Source: an uncultured Halomonas sp. (GTDB lineage Bacteria > Pseudomonadota > Gammaproteobacteria > Pseudomonadales > Halomonadaceae). Taken from it: a DNA stretch of 64,000 nt. The notes beneath the pieces were generated by a model. It searched no databases, had not been told where the DNA came from, and worked only from the letters and a program-made list of their open reading frames with translations. Each line of letters opens with the position of its first letter. Positions within the stretch are counted from its first letter, which is position 1. Made by a program: the position numbers and the translations under genes. Positions 1 through 8,963 of the stretch are shown here, piece after piece. The stretch covers positions 248,001 through 312,000 of the forward strand of contig NZ_CANMTQ010000001.1 of the NCBI RefSeq assembly GCF_947500835.1. Direction: 5' to 3'.

Positions 1-1704
1 AATCATCACACCATCCATATCAAAACACGCAGCCTGATCGATCTCACAGGCGCGCTGGGCTAGATCATCATCGGTAATGACATAAAGCATGCTCGCTTCA
101 AGCGTTCCTGTCTTGACGGCACTGACTTGAGCTTCCGTCGCGTTCAGCAGCGCCTGAGCATTGATCCGAGCGAAATACGCCACGTTCAATGGCAGATCGT
201 GGCGCACCGCCAGCCAGACATAGGGCTTGAGCTTTTCGAGATCGTCACCGGGCAGATAGGCGATGCGCTCATGGGTATCGAGCAGCGCATTCAGTCGCGG
301 GTCCGTGATCGCGGCGAACGGCGGGCCGGAAGCAGCGGCTGCGACCCGTTGATTCAGGTTGTCCCGAATGAACCCGTGGGTATCCGCAAGATCCAGCCAC
401 TGCAACACCACGACAACCCCCAGCACAATCGACAGGGTGCGCCGACGCGCCCTGTGCATGAGGATCACCAGCGCCAGCAGCAACAGGCCATACAGAAGCG
501 GCCACACCAGCCGGCCGCTGGAGCGTAGATACTGGGTCAACACCTGGGTCCATTCCGGGTAGGGAATATCCGTTACCACCTTGCCGATGATCCAGCGATC
601 CCCCAAGGCAAACAGGAACAACCCAACCATCGCCACCGCCAGCACTCGAGATTCAAGACGTAGCTTTTTAAACTCGCTCCACTCACCCCGACGTACCGCC
701 ACCAGCAATCCCGCCGTCAGCAATACCAGGGCCCCAACGCCTGCATAGGCCTGTCCTTCGTACTGCCCCGAAATACGGGTAATCCAGCCGGGAATGAGCC
801 GAGAGGCGCCGTCCAGATCACCGTTGAAAAACCAGGCCGCGGACAGCGGATTCAAATAGGTCAAAAACTCCGCGGAATAGTAGCCAAAACCGGTATCACG
901 CCCCACCTCCAGGCCATACTGCAGATAGCCCACAGCCCACATGGTCGCAAGCACCGCTACGGCACTGAGCCAGCCCGCCGCCAGCAGATAAAACAGCCCA
1001 GGCCACTGTTTCGCTCGTCCCTTGCGCCATAGCTGACACCCCCACCAGGCAAACCACAGGGTGCCCACCATGAAAAAGAGATAAAAATGCACCAGCACCG
1101 CCGCCACCATCAACACCAGCCAGCGTAGCAACACCCACCACCCTGCCGGCCGGGTCGATAGCGACCACAGCATGGCCAGCAGAATCAGCCAGTGGGCGGT
1201 CAGCGCTTCATGGCCATGAGCGCCCAGCCCGCGCAGGGTCACCATGGGCAACATGACTACCAACACCCCGAACAGCACCGCATTAAGCGGACGCGCCCCG
1301 AGACGCTGGGCCAGCACACAGGCCAACGCCGCGTTCAGGGTCAGATTGGCCAGCATGACCAGCCCCTGGTACTGAAACGGGTCCGGCAGCCAGGCGTGAA
1401 ACAGCTTCAGCGGCAGCGCTAGAAGCGGTATCGAATCGGTGAAGACGATGCTGGAATCGATCAACGTACCCAACTGGGGGATGGCGCCCAAGGGCCAACG
1501 CCACTCATCCCGTCGAAAGGCGTCCCAGCCGATGAAGTGCTGAAACGGGTCACCTTCAGTCAACAGCCAATGTACATTGGTGGGATCGATGACACCCCAG
1601 CCATAGAGATAGAACGCCAGACTTGCGCCAAACAAGGCAGCGATGAGGATCGCCAGTAACGCCCTACCCGGGGATGAGGGGAGTGATGAAGATTGGGCAG
1701 GCAT
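1..1704 (-). CDS. DUF6311-type multi-spanning membrane protein (3' end cut by window)
   Basis: An open frame of 568 codons runs from an ATG at 1704 to the window edge without a stop, so the C terminus lies outside. A signal-anchor-like helix (about residues 14-33) is followed by the family pattern GDPFQHFIGWDAFR and then IVFTDSIPLLALPLK, which I recognise from DUF6311 proteins. At least eight hydrophobic segments follow, and a soluble part begins near residue 460. A purine-rich AAAGGA lies about 10 bases before the start. DUF6311 proteins resemble polytopic GT-C glycosyltransferases, but no reaction is established; a role in surface-sugar assembly is a guess from the neighbourhood. Alternative: an uncharacterised membrane protein with no enzymatic role. 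Confidence 0.75.
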   Translation of the reverse strand, partial: MPAQSSSLPSSPGRALLAILIAALFGASLAFYLYGWGVIDPTNVHWLLTEGDPFQHFIGWDAFRRDEWRWPLGAIPQLGTLIDSSIVFTDSIPLLALPLKLFHAWLPDPFQYQGLVMLANLTLNAALACVLAQRLGARPLNAVLFGVLVVMLPMVTLRGLGAHGHEALTAHWLILLAMLWSLSTRPAGWWVLLRWLVLMVAAVLVHFYLFFMVGTLWFAWWGCQLWRKGRAKQWPGLFYLLAAGWLSAVAVLATMWAVGYLQYGLEVGRDTGFGYYSAEFLTYLNPLSAAWFFNGDLDGASRLIPGWITRISGQYEGQAYAGVGALVLLTAGLLVAVRRGEWSEFKKLRLESRVLAVAMVGLFLFALGDRWIIGKVVTDIPYPEWTQVLTQYLRSSGRLVWPLLYGLLLLALVILMHRARRRTLSIVLGVVVVLQWLDLADTHGFIRDNLNQRVAAAASGPPFAAITDPRLNALLDTHERIAYLPGDDLEKLKPYVWLAVRHDLPLNVAYFARINAQALLNATEAQVSAVKTGTLEASMLYVITDDDLAQRACEIDQAACFDMDGVMI

Positions 1705-1796
1705 GGCAAAGGCATCCTTTTGTCACGTTTAACTCGGGGCAAACAAGGCGCCTACCCTACTTCAAAGAACCGGGTCGAACTAGCGCAACAGCATTG

Positions 1797-1820
1797 AAAA
1801 CGCCCCTCGAAAGGGGCGTC
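1797..1820 (-). terminator. Rho-independent terminator after the 613-aa DUF4214 gene
   Basis: Read on the minus strand, ACGCCCC and GGGGCGT pair around a short loop and are followed by TTTTC. It lies about 30 bases beyond the stop of the 1853-3694 gene and before the DUF6311 gene, so the two are separate transcription units. Confidence 0.75.
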
Positions 1821-1852
1821 GATAGGTGCTTGCCGCTACTGGCCGAACAATC

Positions 1853-3694
1853 TCAGCCGGTCAGCAGGGTGCCGTCGACGGAATCGGAAGGCGTACCCAC
1901 CAGCTCAACGGCGAAATCAGTACCGCTAAGGCCTGGCTGATCGTCGTTCTCAGCATACAGATAGGTGCTGCCGTTAAAGCCGAAGTAGACGGTGTTACCG
2001 CCAGCGGCACCGGCGGCAGCCTGGAACGCTTCGTCGATATTTTGAGCACCGTCTACGTTGGCGGGGATCGCATCGACATCGACCAGCTCGTCGGCGTTGA
2101 CGTCAAAGTTTTCCAGACGATCCATGTCTCGGTAGGTCGAGGCATCGCGTATCTCCAGGCGATCCGCCCCGCTGCCGAGCTTGATGGTCTCCGCACGGTA
2201 GCTGGCGCCTTCGAGTTCAAGACCGGCGCTCATCGCCGAGGCATCGATGGTATCGAATCCACGTCCGCTATCCTCGTACTCGATGGGCGCATCGCCAGAC
2301 AGATTCAAGGTGCCGCTCTGCGGAGCGCCCTCTCCCACGTTCACCTTGAGTTCGAGTTCCTGGTTCTCCGTCGGTTGATCCGGGCTGAAGCGAGAGGAAA
2401 CATTTACCGTGTCGCCTGCGTTATCGAGAAGCAGGCTGGAATCGTCAGGACCATCGACCTGGGCATTGGCAATGATCTGCTGATCCGCTGACAAATTACT
2501 GACGTTGCCCAATCCATCCAGGGTGATAGTACCCACACCGGGTAGCTCAGCCGCGTTGATCTTGACGAAGTTGTCGAATTCCACTGCTTCGATACCGCCA
2601 ACCTTCTCGCCGAACGCGGCAAGGGACGTGTCGCTGCTGCTGCCGGTAACGACAAGCGTATCGAAACCACCACCACCGTCGAGGGTGTAACTACCATCCA
2701 CCGCATTGATGTTGATGCGATCGTCCGCAGTACCGGTCTTGATATCTGTAGCACGATTGAGATAGCGCTCGGCGATATCGATGCTCCCGCTCATTTGCGA
2801 AGCATCCACATTGACAGGGCCATTCACATTGAGCCCTTGGGTCGCGCCTTTCAGATTCAGATTGCCCGAACCATCGAGAATCAACGTCTGCAGGCCATTG
2901 GCTGCGGAGGAGCCAAGGTCCAGCGTCGAGTCGCCATTTGCCGTGGCCTTGAGTACCGTCGCGGTATTCTGGTCGTTGCTGAACAGCGTCGCGCTGGCGT
3001 TATCGAGGTTCAGCTTGTCCAGCGCCATTCGATCAAAATTGAGCTGAACGTTGCTGTTGACGACATCGACGCGCTTGCTTGGATCAAGCCCGTTGAGATT
3101 GATGGTTTGATCCGAATTGACGTTTTCGAAGCGAACGCCTTTGTTGTCCGCCACGGAATAACTGCTCTGGCCCGGAGTGCCTTCCACGGTAAATGTCGGG
3201 CCGCTGCCGTACTGGCCTTTCAGGTCATTGACCTGCTCCGGCGGCGTGCCGGCATTGATGCCATCCACCAGGGATTCGGCTTCCTGGCGATCGTAGTCAT
3301 CACCCGTGCGATTGGCGGTATAGGCCTGGGCCACCGCGACCTTGTTATCGATGACCGTCTTGTCGCTGCCTTGGGCGGCATCGGCGATGGTCACGGCAAT
3401 CTCGGCCAGACTCTTCTCGCCACGAGCCAACTGATCGACATAGAAAGCCTGCCCTTCCGGCTCCGCATCGCGGCTGAACAACTGCTGATACAGCGAGTTT
3501 ACGAGGGCTGGATTGTCCAGATCGCCATATTGATCAGTGAACTCCTTTGAAGTACCGAACGCGTTGACGATCGCGCCACGGCCTTCCTCATCGGCCCGCT
3601 GGGCCCAATATTCAAGTCCATCGGCTTCTGCCGGGCGACCATAATAAGAAACATACGAACGCTGTACGAAATCGAGCGACGCTTTGGTAGCCAT
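1853..3694 (-). CDS. DUF4214-domain protein with S-layer/type I-secretion-like C-terminal half
   Basis: 613 aa. Residues 1-130 form a DUF4214 domain (FVQRSYVSYYGRPAEADGLEYW, LYQQLFSRDAEPEG, GEKSLAEIA). The remainder is a beta-rich, Asn/Asp/Gly/Thr-rich series of short repeats with RTX-like GTADDRI and GSGADRL turns, without a signal peptide. The tail (NTVYFGFNGSTYLYAENDD, then DFAVELVG and a hydrophobic end) resembles C termini of type I-secreted surface proteins. The start at 3694 (MATKAS) is preferred over the TTG one codon upstream because GAGGAAGG lies just ahead. It is a single-gene unit with its own terminator. Inference: an exported surface or S-layer-like protein, probable cargo of the T1SS at 31-36 kb. 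Alternative: an adhesin. Confidence 0.8.
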   Translation of the reverse strand: MATKASLDFVQRSYVSYYGRPAEADGLEYWAQRADEEGRGAIVNAFGTSKEFTDQYGDLDNPALVNSLYQQLFSRDAEPEGQAFYVDQLARGEKSLAEIAVTIADAAQGSDKTVIDNKVAVAQAYTANRTGDDYDRQEAESLVDGINAGTPPEQVNDLKGQYGSGPTFTVEGTPGQSSYSVADNKGVRFENVNSDQTINLNGLDPSKRVDVVNSNVQLNFDRMALDKLNLDNASATLFSNDQNTATVLKATANGDSTLDLGSSAANGLQTLILDGSGNLNLKGATQGLNVNGPVNVDASQMSGSIDIAERYLNRATDIKTGTADDRININAVDGSYTLDGGGGFDTLVVTGSSSDTSLAAFGEKVGGIEAVEFDNFVKINAAELPGVGTITLDGLGNVSNLSADQQIIANAQVDGPDDSSLLLDNAGDTVNVSSRFSPDQPTENQELELKVNVGEGAPQSGTLNLSGDAPIEYEDSGRGFDTIDASAMSAGLELEGASYRAETIKLGSGADRLEIRDASTYRDMDRLENFDVNADELVDVDAIPANVDGAQNIDEAFQAAAGAAGGNTVYFGFNGSTYLYAENDDQPGLSGTDFAVELVGTPSDSVDGTLLTG

Positions 3695-3875
3695 CAACCT
3701 TCCTCAACTGGTTCCATTTTTTGAGTTAGGCTCGGCACACACGAAGTACGGAGCATCCGAGCCCACGACAAGCCGTTTAGTTTAAGCACAGCATTTGAAG
3801 ATAAAAAAGAATGGTTTATTTACCACTTGGGCATCAGAACCCGAGACAGGGCAAGTAAATCCGATTTACCAATAC

Positions 3876-3897
3876 AAAAAACCCAGCCGAAGCTGGG
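3876..3897 (-). terminator. Rho-independent terminator after the 300-aa DUF4214 gene
   Basis: On the minus strand CCCAGC-TTCG-GCTGGG is followed by six T residues, a textbook intrinsic terminator about 40 bases after the stop of the 3940-4842 gene. Confidence 0.9.
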
Positions 3898-3939
3898 CAA
3901 TCAATTCTTCTACCAAACCGCTACTCGTCAAGGCTGGCC

Positions 3940-4842
3940 TCAGGCAATGACGGCAGCGTCGGTCTCGCCTGGCTGAGCCAAGCCAACCAGCTCAGCGAAG
4001 GCGGCGGTGTCGTCATCGATCTCGACCTTGAACATATACTCGCCGTAATGCAGGTCGGCGGTCAGCTCTTGATCGTCGCCGGTGCCGATGAGCGTCAGGT
4101 TATCGAAGGAGACCTCGCTGGAATTCAGCAGCGCCGTGAGAACTTCATCATCAAGCTCCAGCACGTCATCCTGATCATCCAGATCGTTGTCATCGTCTTC
4201 GTCTTCATTTTCGTCGTCCAGGGCATCTTCCAGAGCGTCTTCGAGATCCTCGAACGCATCCTTCCGGGCATCCTTCATATCTTCCAATTCATCGAGCATG
4301 TCTTCGATGGCATCTTCGATATCGTCGAAGGCGTCTTCAAGCATATCCTCGATATCCTTCAGCGCCTTTTTCGTGCTTACTACAAGATCGTCATCATTAC
4401 TCTTGACCCGCTTGAGCAGTGCTTCCGCGGTGGCGGCATCATAACCGCCCTGGGCCTTTTTCTCGGTGTAGGCATCGGCGATCTCGAGGCGCCCCTTCAT
4501 TACTTCGACATCCTTGCCCTGGGCCGCGTTGCTGATTGTCAGGGCGATTTCAGACAGACTCTTTATGCCATCGGTCAGCGCCTTGACGTAGTAGGCCAGA
4601 CCGCCTTCATCCGCATCGCGACCGAATATCTGCTGGTAGAGGTTGTTGACGAGCGTCGTTTCATCGAGGCTGCCGTAGCGCTGATAGAACTCCTGAGATT
4701 CACCAAAGGCATCAATGATATTACCCTCGCCCTCTTCCTCGACTCTATCGGCCCAGTACGAAAGGCCGTCCCGATCGCCGGGGCGTCCGTAATAAGCCAC
4801 GTAAAGCTGCTGCACGAAATTGACGTTTTCGATTTTTGCCAT
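3940..4842 (-). CDS. DUF4214-domain protein with a very acidic helical segment
   Basis: 300 aa. Residues 1-130 are a DUF4214 domain (VNFVQQLYVAYYGRPGDRDGLSYW, LYQQIFGRDADEGG, LSEIALTISNAAQG). Residues about 155-225 are extremely Asp/Glu-rich with heptad-like IED/LED spacing, ending in a near-uniform acidic run, which suggests a charged helix or a calcium/salt-responsive region. The last 75 residues are mixed and end GETDAAVIA. There is no signal peptide, as expected for type I cargo. ATG 4842 is preceded by AGGAAG. Its N terminus is closely similar to those at 3694, 13336 and 17417, so these are paralogues that share the entry domain and differ in what follows. Exact role unknown. Confidence 0.8.
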   Translation of the reverse strand: MAKIENVNFVQQLYVAYYGRPGDRDGLSYWADRVEEEGEGNIIDAFGESQEFYQRYGSLDETTLVNNLYQQIFGRDADEGGLAYYVKALTDGIKSLSEIALTISNAAQGKDVEVMKGRLEIADAYTEKKAQGGYDAATAEALLKRVKSNDDDLVVSTKKALKDIEDMLEDAFDDIEDAIEDMLDELEDMKDARKDAFEDLEDALEDALDDENEDEDDDNDLDDQDDVLELDDEVLTALLNSSEVSFDNLTLIGTGDDQELTADLHYGEYMFKVEIDDDTAAFAELVGLAQPGETDAAVIA

Positions 4843-5020
4843 GATCCATCGCTTCCTGGTAGTTGAACAGGCGGCACAAGAAGTACTCGACTTCTACCGA
4901 TCGAAGGCTCAACAGGTAAATTCAATTACCATTTAATTAACAAAAGCTAATACGATTGAGCGCACGATAACCACTTATCGGCGGCTGGAAGGAAAGCTTT
5001 AGATTAAAAAATGTGGTTAA

Positions 5021-5049
5021 CCCCGATCAGAAGTATCGGGGGGGGGGGG
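5021..5049. repeat. G12 homopolymer at the end of a short inverted repeat
   Basis: CCCCGAT (5021-5027) and ATCGGGG pair across a 7-base loop, and the right arm runs into twelve consecutive G residues (5038-5049). The tract sits downstream of the broken AbiEii remnant. Such tracts are slippage-prone and also error-prone in sequencing; no open gene spans it here. Confidence 0.7.
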
Positions 5050-5090
5050 TAACAGACATTCTCGAAGCCGATGAGCACCACATCGGGCGG

Positions 5091-5604
5091 CTACCACAGT
5101 AACTGGTGGGCCAGCTCGGTAACCGTTTGCAAAGAGTCATCCCAGGATGCAGGAGCCTCGTGATACACCAACGGTCCAATAAAGCGTTCGTAACGGGCTT
5201 GATGGACAGGACTGGTACGCAAGCACTCAAGGCCATGCAGCATCTCCGCAACCGGGTCCGCTAGAAATTGCACATGTTGATTCCCAGACTGAGCCGTTAA
5301 TGACTGCTTCGATCTCGGCCAGAATCGCTCTACGCGCCGCTCTCATGGCGGTTCTCGACATTCCTGCTGTGACCTCTTCATAGGCCACGAGCTTAATATC
5401 GATATCCTCGGACATACGGAAAAGGTTACGGTGAGTTTTTGCCAGGCTAGTACCGCCCGCAAACACTAGTTCAAACGTCTCCGAACGAAGCCCCGAAAGC
5501 AGGCCCAATAGCTGTACGGCATAGACGTCCTTTTCCACGATGGCAGGGCTATCGATGCCCAGTGCATCGGCCACATCGGGAAATAATCTTGGATCAATGT
5601 TCAC
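5091..5604 (-). pseudogene. AbiEii/AbiGii-like nucleotidyltransferase toxin, internally deleted and frameshifted
   Basis: From a GTG at 5604, which overlaps the antitoxin stop by 2 bases, the first 100 or so codons read as the N-terminal half of an AbiEii-type nucleotidyltransferase: IVEKDVYAVQLL, then FAGGTSLAKTHRNLFRMSEDIDIKL, the GG...S/D-x-D active-site pattern. The frame then shifts near 5270-5290. A second frame (to the stop at 5091) carries a C-terminal piece (QFLADPVAEMLHGLE, GPLVYHEAP). Intact toxins are roughly 280-300 residues; here the two pieces total about 165, so a central segment is missing and the toxin is surely inactive. The antitoxin next to it is intact. Confidence 0.75.
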
Positions 5605-6017
5605 ATCGAAGCACGCTCAATACCCAGGCGGTATTTGCCGTAGGCAATGCGACGTTGAAATGGTCCCTTAACTTTGACTACCACTCGCGCGGGAATCTGC
5701 GTGCTACCTGCTTGATAGGCCTTTTCCGCACTTGTCGGTTCCCACTGCACACCCAGCCGGCTAAGTGCTTCCTTGGCAACCTGATCAAAGCCACCGGGCG
5801 CTGCAAGCATTGGTTTGCGGGTAATACGGTTCGGACGAGCCTTTGCGTACAGCCCCTGACCGACCCGTATCAGCCGCCCCTGGGCTTCCAGCTGTCGCAG
5901 CGCCCGTCCGACTTGGTCGTAGCCGCCCAGCATCGCAAAGTCCTCGCGCAGAAACACTGTCCGACGGCTTTTACGAATCTTTTCTCGTATACGGAATTCG
6001 AGAGTTTCCGTGCTCAT
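5601..6017 (-). CDS. AbiEi-like / DUF6088 antitoxin with winged-helix DNA-binding domain
   Basis: 138 aa from the ATG at 6017, chosen because GGAGAAG lies 5 bases upstream; the longer frame to 6104 has an unlikely Cys-rich leader. The N-terminal half has the family pattern RREDFAMLGGYDQVGRALRQLEAQGRLIRVGQGLYAKAR (seen here as VFLREDF, YDQVGRALRQL, LIRVGQGLYAKAR), a winged helix ending in a 'wing' that reads GLYAK. These proteins repress their operon and neutralise an AbiEii-type nucleotidyltransferase. The partner gene follows directly with overlapping ends but is broken, so this is an orphaned antitoxin that may still act as a DNA-binding repressor or protect against related toxins. Confidence 0.75.
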   Translation of the reverse strand: MSTETLEFRIREKIRKSRRTVFLREDFAMLGGYDQVGRALRQLEAQGRLIRVGQGLYAKARPNRITRKPMLAAPGGFDQVAKEALSRLGVQWEPTSAEKAYQAGSTQIPARVVVKVKGPFQRRIAYGKYRLGIERASM

Positions 6018-6202
6018 ACAACTTCTCCAGCAGCTAAGTCGTGGCATTGAACACTTTATATCCTCCGCTTCGTGAAAGCAAAAATACGACATACATCTTA
6101 TCAAATAATAGAAAAATTACTTTATATTCAAATATTTATTAATGATGAGATTAAAAAAAACGCCGCAATTATCGTAAAGGGGAAGAGTTTATAAAATCCA
6201 AG

Positions 6203-7627
6203 CTACGCCAATAGCGATAGCACGTTCTGGGGAAGCTGGTTTGCCTGAGCAAGCAAGGAGGTGCTGGCCTGTTGCAGAATCTGTGCCCTGGCCAGCTGAG
6301 ACGTTTCTTGCGCATAGTCCGCGTCTTCGATCCGTGACTTTGCCGCCGCCGTATTGACCTGCTGTTGAGCCAGATTTTCGATGGCGCCCTCGAAACGGTT
6401 GTTGAGCGCGCCGTACTGACCCCGGTAACCATCGACCTGCGCCATGGCGCCATCAAATGCAGCCAAGGCCTTGAGCGCTTCTTCCCGAGGGTCGAGCCTG
6501 ATCCGCTCCAGGCCAAGCGACGTGCTATCCGCAGGAGTTGGTTCTATGGTCAGAGTCTGGGGCTTCTCTCCGAAACCCGCGCTCATGACCACTTCGACCC
6601 CCTCACTGGTGGGGCGCGGCCCGGTGTCTCCGCCGGGCATATATTGCCACTCGACATCCAGCGTGAATTGGCCGCTGCCCGCCACCACCACGAATATCGG
6701 CTCGGTGACCGTATCGATGGATACCCGCTCCACCACCCTGTTCGAGGCATTGTGACCATCGTTGGGCGTACTACCGAAGCGATCGCCATCGCCGCTATAG
6801 GTAAACGTCATGCCGTTATAGGTGCCGGTCACCCCGCCCGCCGGATCGTAGTTCGTATTATTCTCGAGCAAGGCGCTATCATCGTAGCTCGTTCCGGCTG
6901 GAAAACCGTTCGCCTCCGTGAAAATCTCGCTGGCCAGACTGGCGCCATCGGTAATACCGTTCTCAACCCACACCGGGTCCGTGTCCGACGCCCTTACCGG
7001 CGTACCCACCAGATGCTTGCCATCACGACTGAAGAGCTGAATGTCGTCATCCCGACCCAGCGAATCCGTGGTCAGGGTCACACCAGTGGACCCCGCCGGA
7101 ATGAACGCCAGGGGCACTACCCCGGAGTCGAAGTAGGTGTCATCCGGATACTCGATACTGCGAATGCTCTTGATATCACCCAGCTGAGTGTCATAGGACG
7201 GCGGCGTGGAGGGCGCCAACAGATACTTATCGAAGGCTTCCGTGGTCATCGCAATGCGATCGATCTCATCACGCAGCTGCAGATATTCTCTATTGATGGT
7301 GGCCCGGTCCGCATCGGAAAGCGTACCGTTGGCCGCCTGAACCGCCAACTCCCGGGAGCGCTGAAGAAGATCATTGATCCCGTTCAACCCGCCCTCGGCG
7401 GTCTGGGTCAGGCTGATGGCGTCATTGATACCACGCGAGACCTGACTACCCGTCCGTTGATCAGCCTCCATCCGATTGGCGATAGCCAGGCCCGCAGCGT
7501 CGTCTTTCGCACTATTGATACGCAGCCCCGTCGAAAGCCGCTCCAGGGCCGTGGCAAGTGACGACTGCGCAGAATCCCGATGTATCAGGGATTGCTGTGC
7601 CATCAGATTGGTATTGATCGTCGTCAC
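6203..7627 (-). CDS. fliC: Flagellin
   Basis: 474 aa from a GTG at 7627 with AAGGAG five bases ahead. The N-terminal D0/D1 helices are clear (NTNLMAQ, ALERLSTGLRINSAKDDAAGLAIA, TQTAEGGLNGINDLLQRSRELAVQAANGTLSDADR), and so is the C-terminal half (NRFEGAIENLAQQQVNTAAAKSRIEDADYAQETSQLARAQILQQASTSLL, quoted in parts: IEDADYA, QLARAQILQQ). Residues about 140-385 are a variable central part exposed on the filament. Flagellin is exported by the flagellar type III apparatus, of which no other gene is present here. It stands alone, behind a sigma-28-like site, amid surface-protein genes, so it may be an extra or alternative filament subunit. Confidence 0.95.
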   Translation of the reverse strand: MTTINTNLMAQQSLIHRDSAQSSLATALERLSTGLRINSAKDDAAGLAIANRMEADQRTGSQVSRGINDAISLTQTAEGGLNGINDLLQRSRELAVQAANGTLSDADRATINREYLQLRDEIDRIAMTTEAFDKYLLAPSTPPSYDTQLGDIKSIRSIEYPDDTYFDSGVVPLAFIPAGSTGVTLTTDSLGRDDDIQLFSRDGKHLVGTPVRASDTDPVWVENGITDGASLASEIFTEANGFPAGTSYDDSALLENNTNYDPAGGVTGTYNGMTFTYSGDGDRFGSTPNDGHNASNRVVERVSIDTVTEPIFVVVAGSGQFTLDVEWQYMPGGDTGPRPTSEGVEVVMSAGFGEKPQTLTIEPTPADSTSLGLERIRLDPREEALKALAAFDGAMAQVDGYRGQYGALNNRFEGAIENLAQQQVNTAAAKSRIEDADYAQETSQLARAQILQQASTSLLAQANQLPQNVLSLLA

Positions 7628-7665
7628 CGTGTCTCCTTGCCTTGTATCGGGCGCTGCTTATCTCC

Positions 7666-7673
7666 ATATCGGC
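7666..7673 (-). promoter_or_regulatory. Possible sigma-28 (FliA) -10 element of the flagellin gene
   Basis: On the minus strand GCCGATAT lies about 40 bases before the flagellin start and matches the sigma-28 -10 consensus GCCGATAA in seven of eight positions. The -35 region eleven bases further up (TTAAAAAA) matches TAAAGTTT only weakly, so the call rests on the -10 element plus context. Confidence 0.5.
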
Positions 7674-7796
7674 GACTATTAACTTTTTTTAAGGGAAATT
7701 GCCTCTCGATATTCGCTGATTAATCAAAAGCCATGGCCCGAGAACCGTTATTTCATGACACTACAAACATTGCAGACAGCTACGCTAAACAGCAAA

Positions 7797-7828
7797 ACGC
7801 CCCATCAGGTGATAGCCTGATGAGGCGT
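7797..7828 (-). terminator. Intrinsic terminator after the intact Rpn gene
   Basis: An inverted repeat (ACGCC..ATCAGG / CCTGAT..GGCGT, loop about 6) followed on the minus strand by TTTTG, 47 bases beyond the stop at 7875. A-rich sequence on the other side could make it partly bidirectional. Confidence 0.75.
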
Positions 7829-7874
7829 AAAAACAGATAGCTAGAGCAGCCGCAGAGGGCGCTTGAACTCGGCC

Positions 7875-8810
7875 TCAGCGCTGGTCGCCTGAAACCTCGC
7901 CGCGCAGCGCCCTTACCTCTGCTTCTGATAGTTTCGCCGCTTCAGCGATCTGTGCATCGCTGAGCAGGTTCATTTTGATCAGATTGAGAGCGACTTCCTC
8001 GCGCCCTTTCTGCTCCCAGCGTTCCGGCCATTTCTTTATCCGTTCAGCAAGCATGTCGTGTACCTCATGCAATTCCTGCAAATCGTTGAACTCGGGCAAT
8101 TCCATGCCAGGCGCTCGATTAGGCAACAGTACCCGACGAATCCAGACTACAAAAGCGCGTCTTAATGCCGTCTGTTCGGATCCCTTGAGCCATTCCACCA
8201 GCGTGCTCAGCACACCGAGCAGATCCTTCTCATCTCGATTATGCTCCAGACGAAACAGCGTAGCCACCACATTACGTGACCGATCCGACCAGTTTGGATC
8301 AGCAACGATGGCGCCTTCATCCAGCAACAGGTACTTAAGCTCCGGGCGATAGTGGGTCAGCCCGCCAGGTAACGGTTCAATCAGGTCCGCCACGTTCTGG
8401 GCCGCATCCCAGCGCTTTTCGCCGTTGTAGAGCACGACGGGCAGCACCGGCGGCAATCCGCCTTCAGGAGCGAAGGCCTTCTGTCGAATCAGATCCTGAT
8501 AGAGAAGTCCCAGATAGCTCATGATGCGCACGGGCATGTAAGGATCGATACGGCTCTGAAACTCTAACAATAAATACACGTAGAGCCAGGTCTCGCCCCA
8601 GCGCACCCGCCAGATAATGTCGTCTTCACGGTTTTGCAGGGTATCGGTGATGTAGGAGCCACTGACTTTCTCCAGGGTCGAGAAGTCGAGCTGGGCGACC
8701 CAGTCCTCCTTGACGAAGCCGATCAGCAGATCCTTGACCATCTTCGGATGAGAAAACAGCAGCTTGTAGCTGTGATCGTGATGGTGATGGTGATGGTGAT
8801 GGTGGGCCAT
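7875..8810 (-). CDS. Rpn-family recombination-promoting nuclease / putative transposase, natural polyHis N terminus
   Basis: 311 aa. After MA comes a run of nine histidines and DH, then the family start SYKLLFSHPKMVKDLLIGFV. PD-(D/E)XK-type features follow: DIIWRVRW, LYVYLLLEFQSRIDPYMPVRIM and LPPVLPVVLYNG. The C-terminal helix (AQIAEAAKLSEAEVRALRG) is the usual tail of the family. Rpn proteins (YhgA-like) are DNA endonucleases linked to RecA-independent recombination, and some act in defence. The catalytic core D...E-x-Q appears intact. It stands alone with a terminator. Its last 101 coding and stop-proximal bases are duplicated exactly at 8964-9064. Confidence 0.85.
   Translation of the reverse strand: MAHHHHHHHHHDHSYKLLFSHPKMVKDLLIGFVKEDWVAQLDFSTLEKVSGSYITDTLQNREDDIIWRVRWGETWLYVYLLLEFQSRIDPYMPVRIMSYLGLLYQDLIRQKAFAPEGGLPPVLPVVLYNGEKRWDAAQNVADLIEPLPGGLTHYRPELKYLLLDEGAIVADPNWSDRSRNVVATLFRLEHNRDEKDLLGVLSTLVEWLKGSEQTALRRAFVVWIRRVLLPNRAPGMELPEFNDLQELHEVHDMLAERIKKWPERWEQKGREEVALNLIKMNLLSDAQIAEAAKLSEAEVRALRGEVSGDQR
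8778..8804 (-). repeat. CAC/CAT hexanucleotide repeat encoding nine histidines
   Basis: Alternating CAC and CAT codons form four and a half copies of a 6-base unit inside the first codons of the Rpn gene. Slippage by whole units would change His number without shifting frame. Confidence 0.85.
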
Positions 8811-8963
8811 CGAATCTCTCTATGGACTGTATAAATAGCCATAATAAACGACGACGCTTTCATCGGAATGTATGGAAAACGACAGGGTATTCAACGCATA
8901 CCCCTCGCGGCTTTCTACTTCTGCGTTCCTTGCATGACGGATCGCAGTATTAGATACACTCGA

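Noticed and set aside
1826..2491. Long plus-strand frames opposite the DUF4214 genes (also 2795-3550, 4048-4866)
   Set aside because: They mirror the codon pattern of the minus-strand genes, lack ribosome sites and have no recognisable domain.
8778..8804. Vector-derived His tag contamination
   Set aside because: It is in frame with a natural Rpn gene whose paralogue at 10525 also has a His-containing start (NTTHNHHD), and no vector sequence surrounds it.
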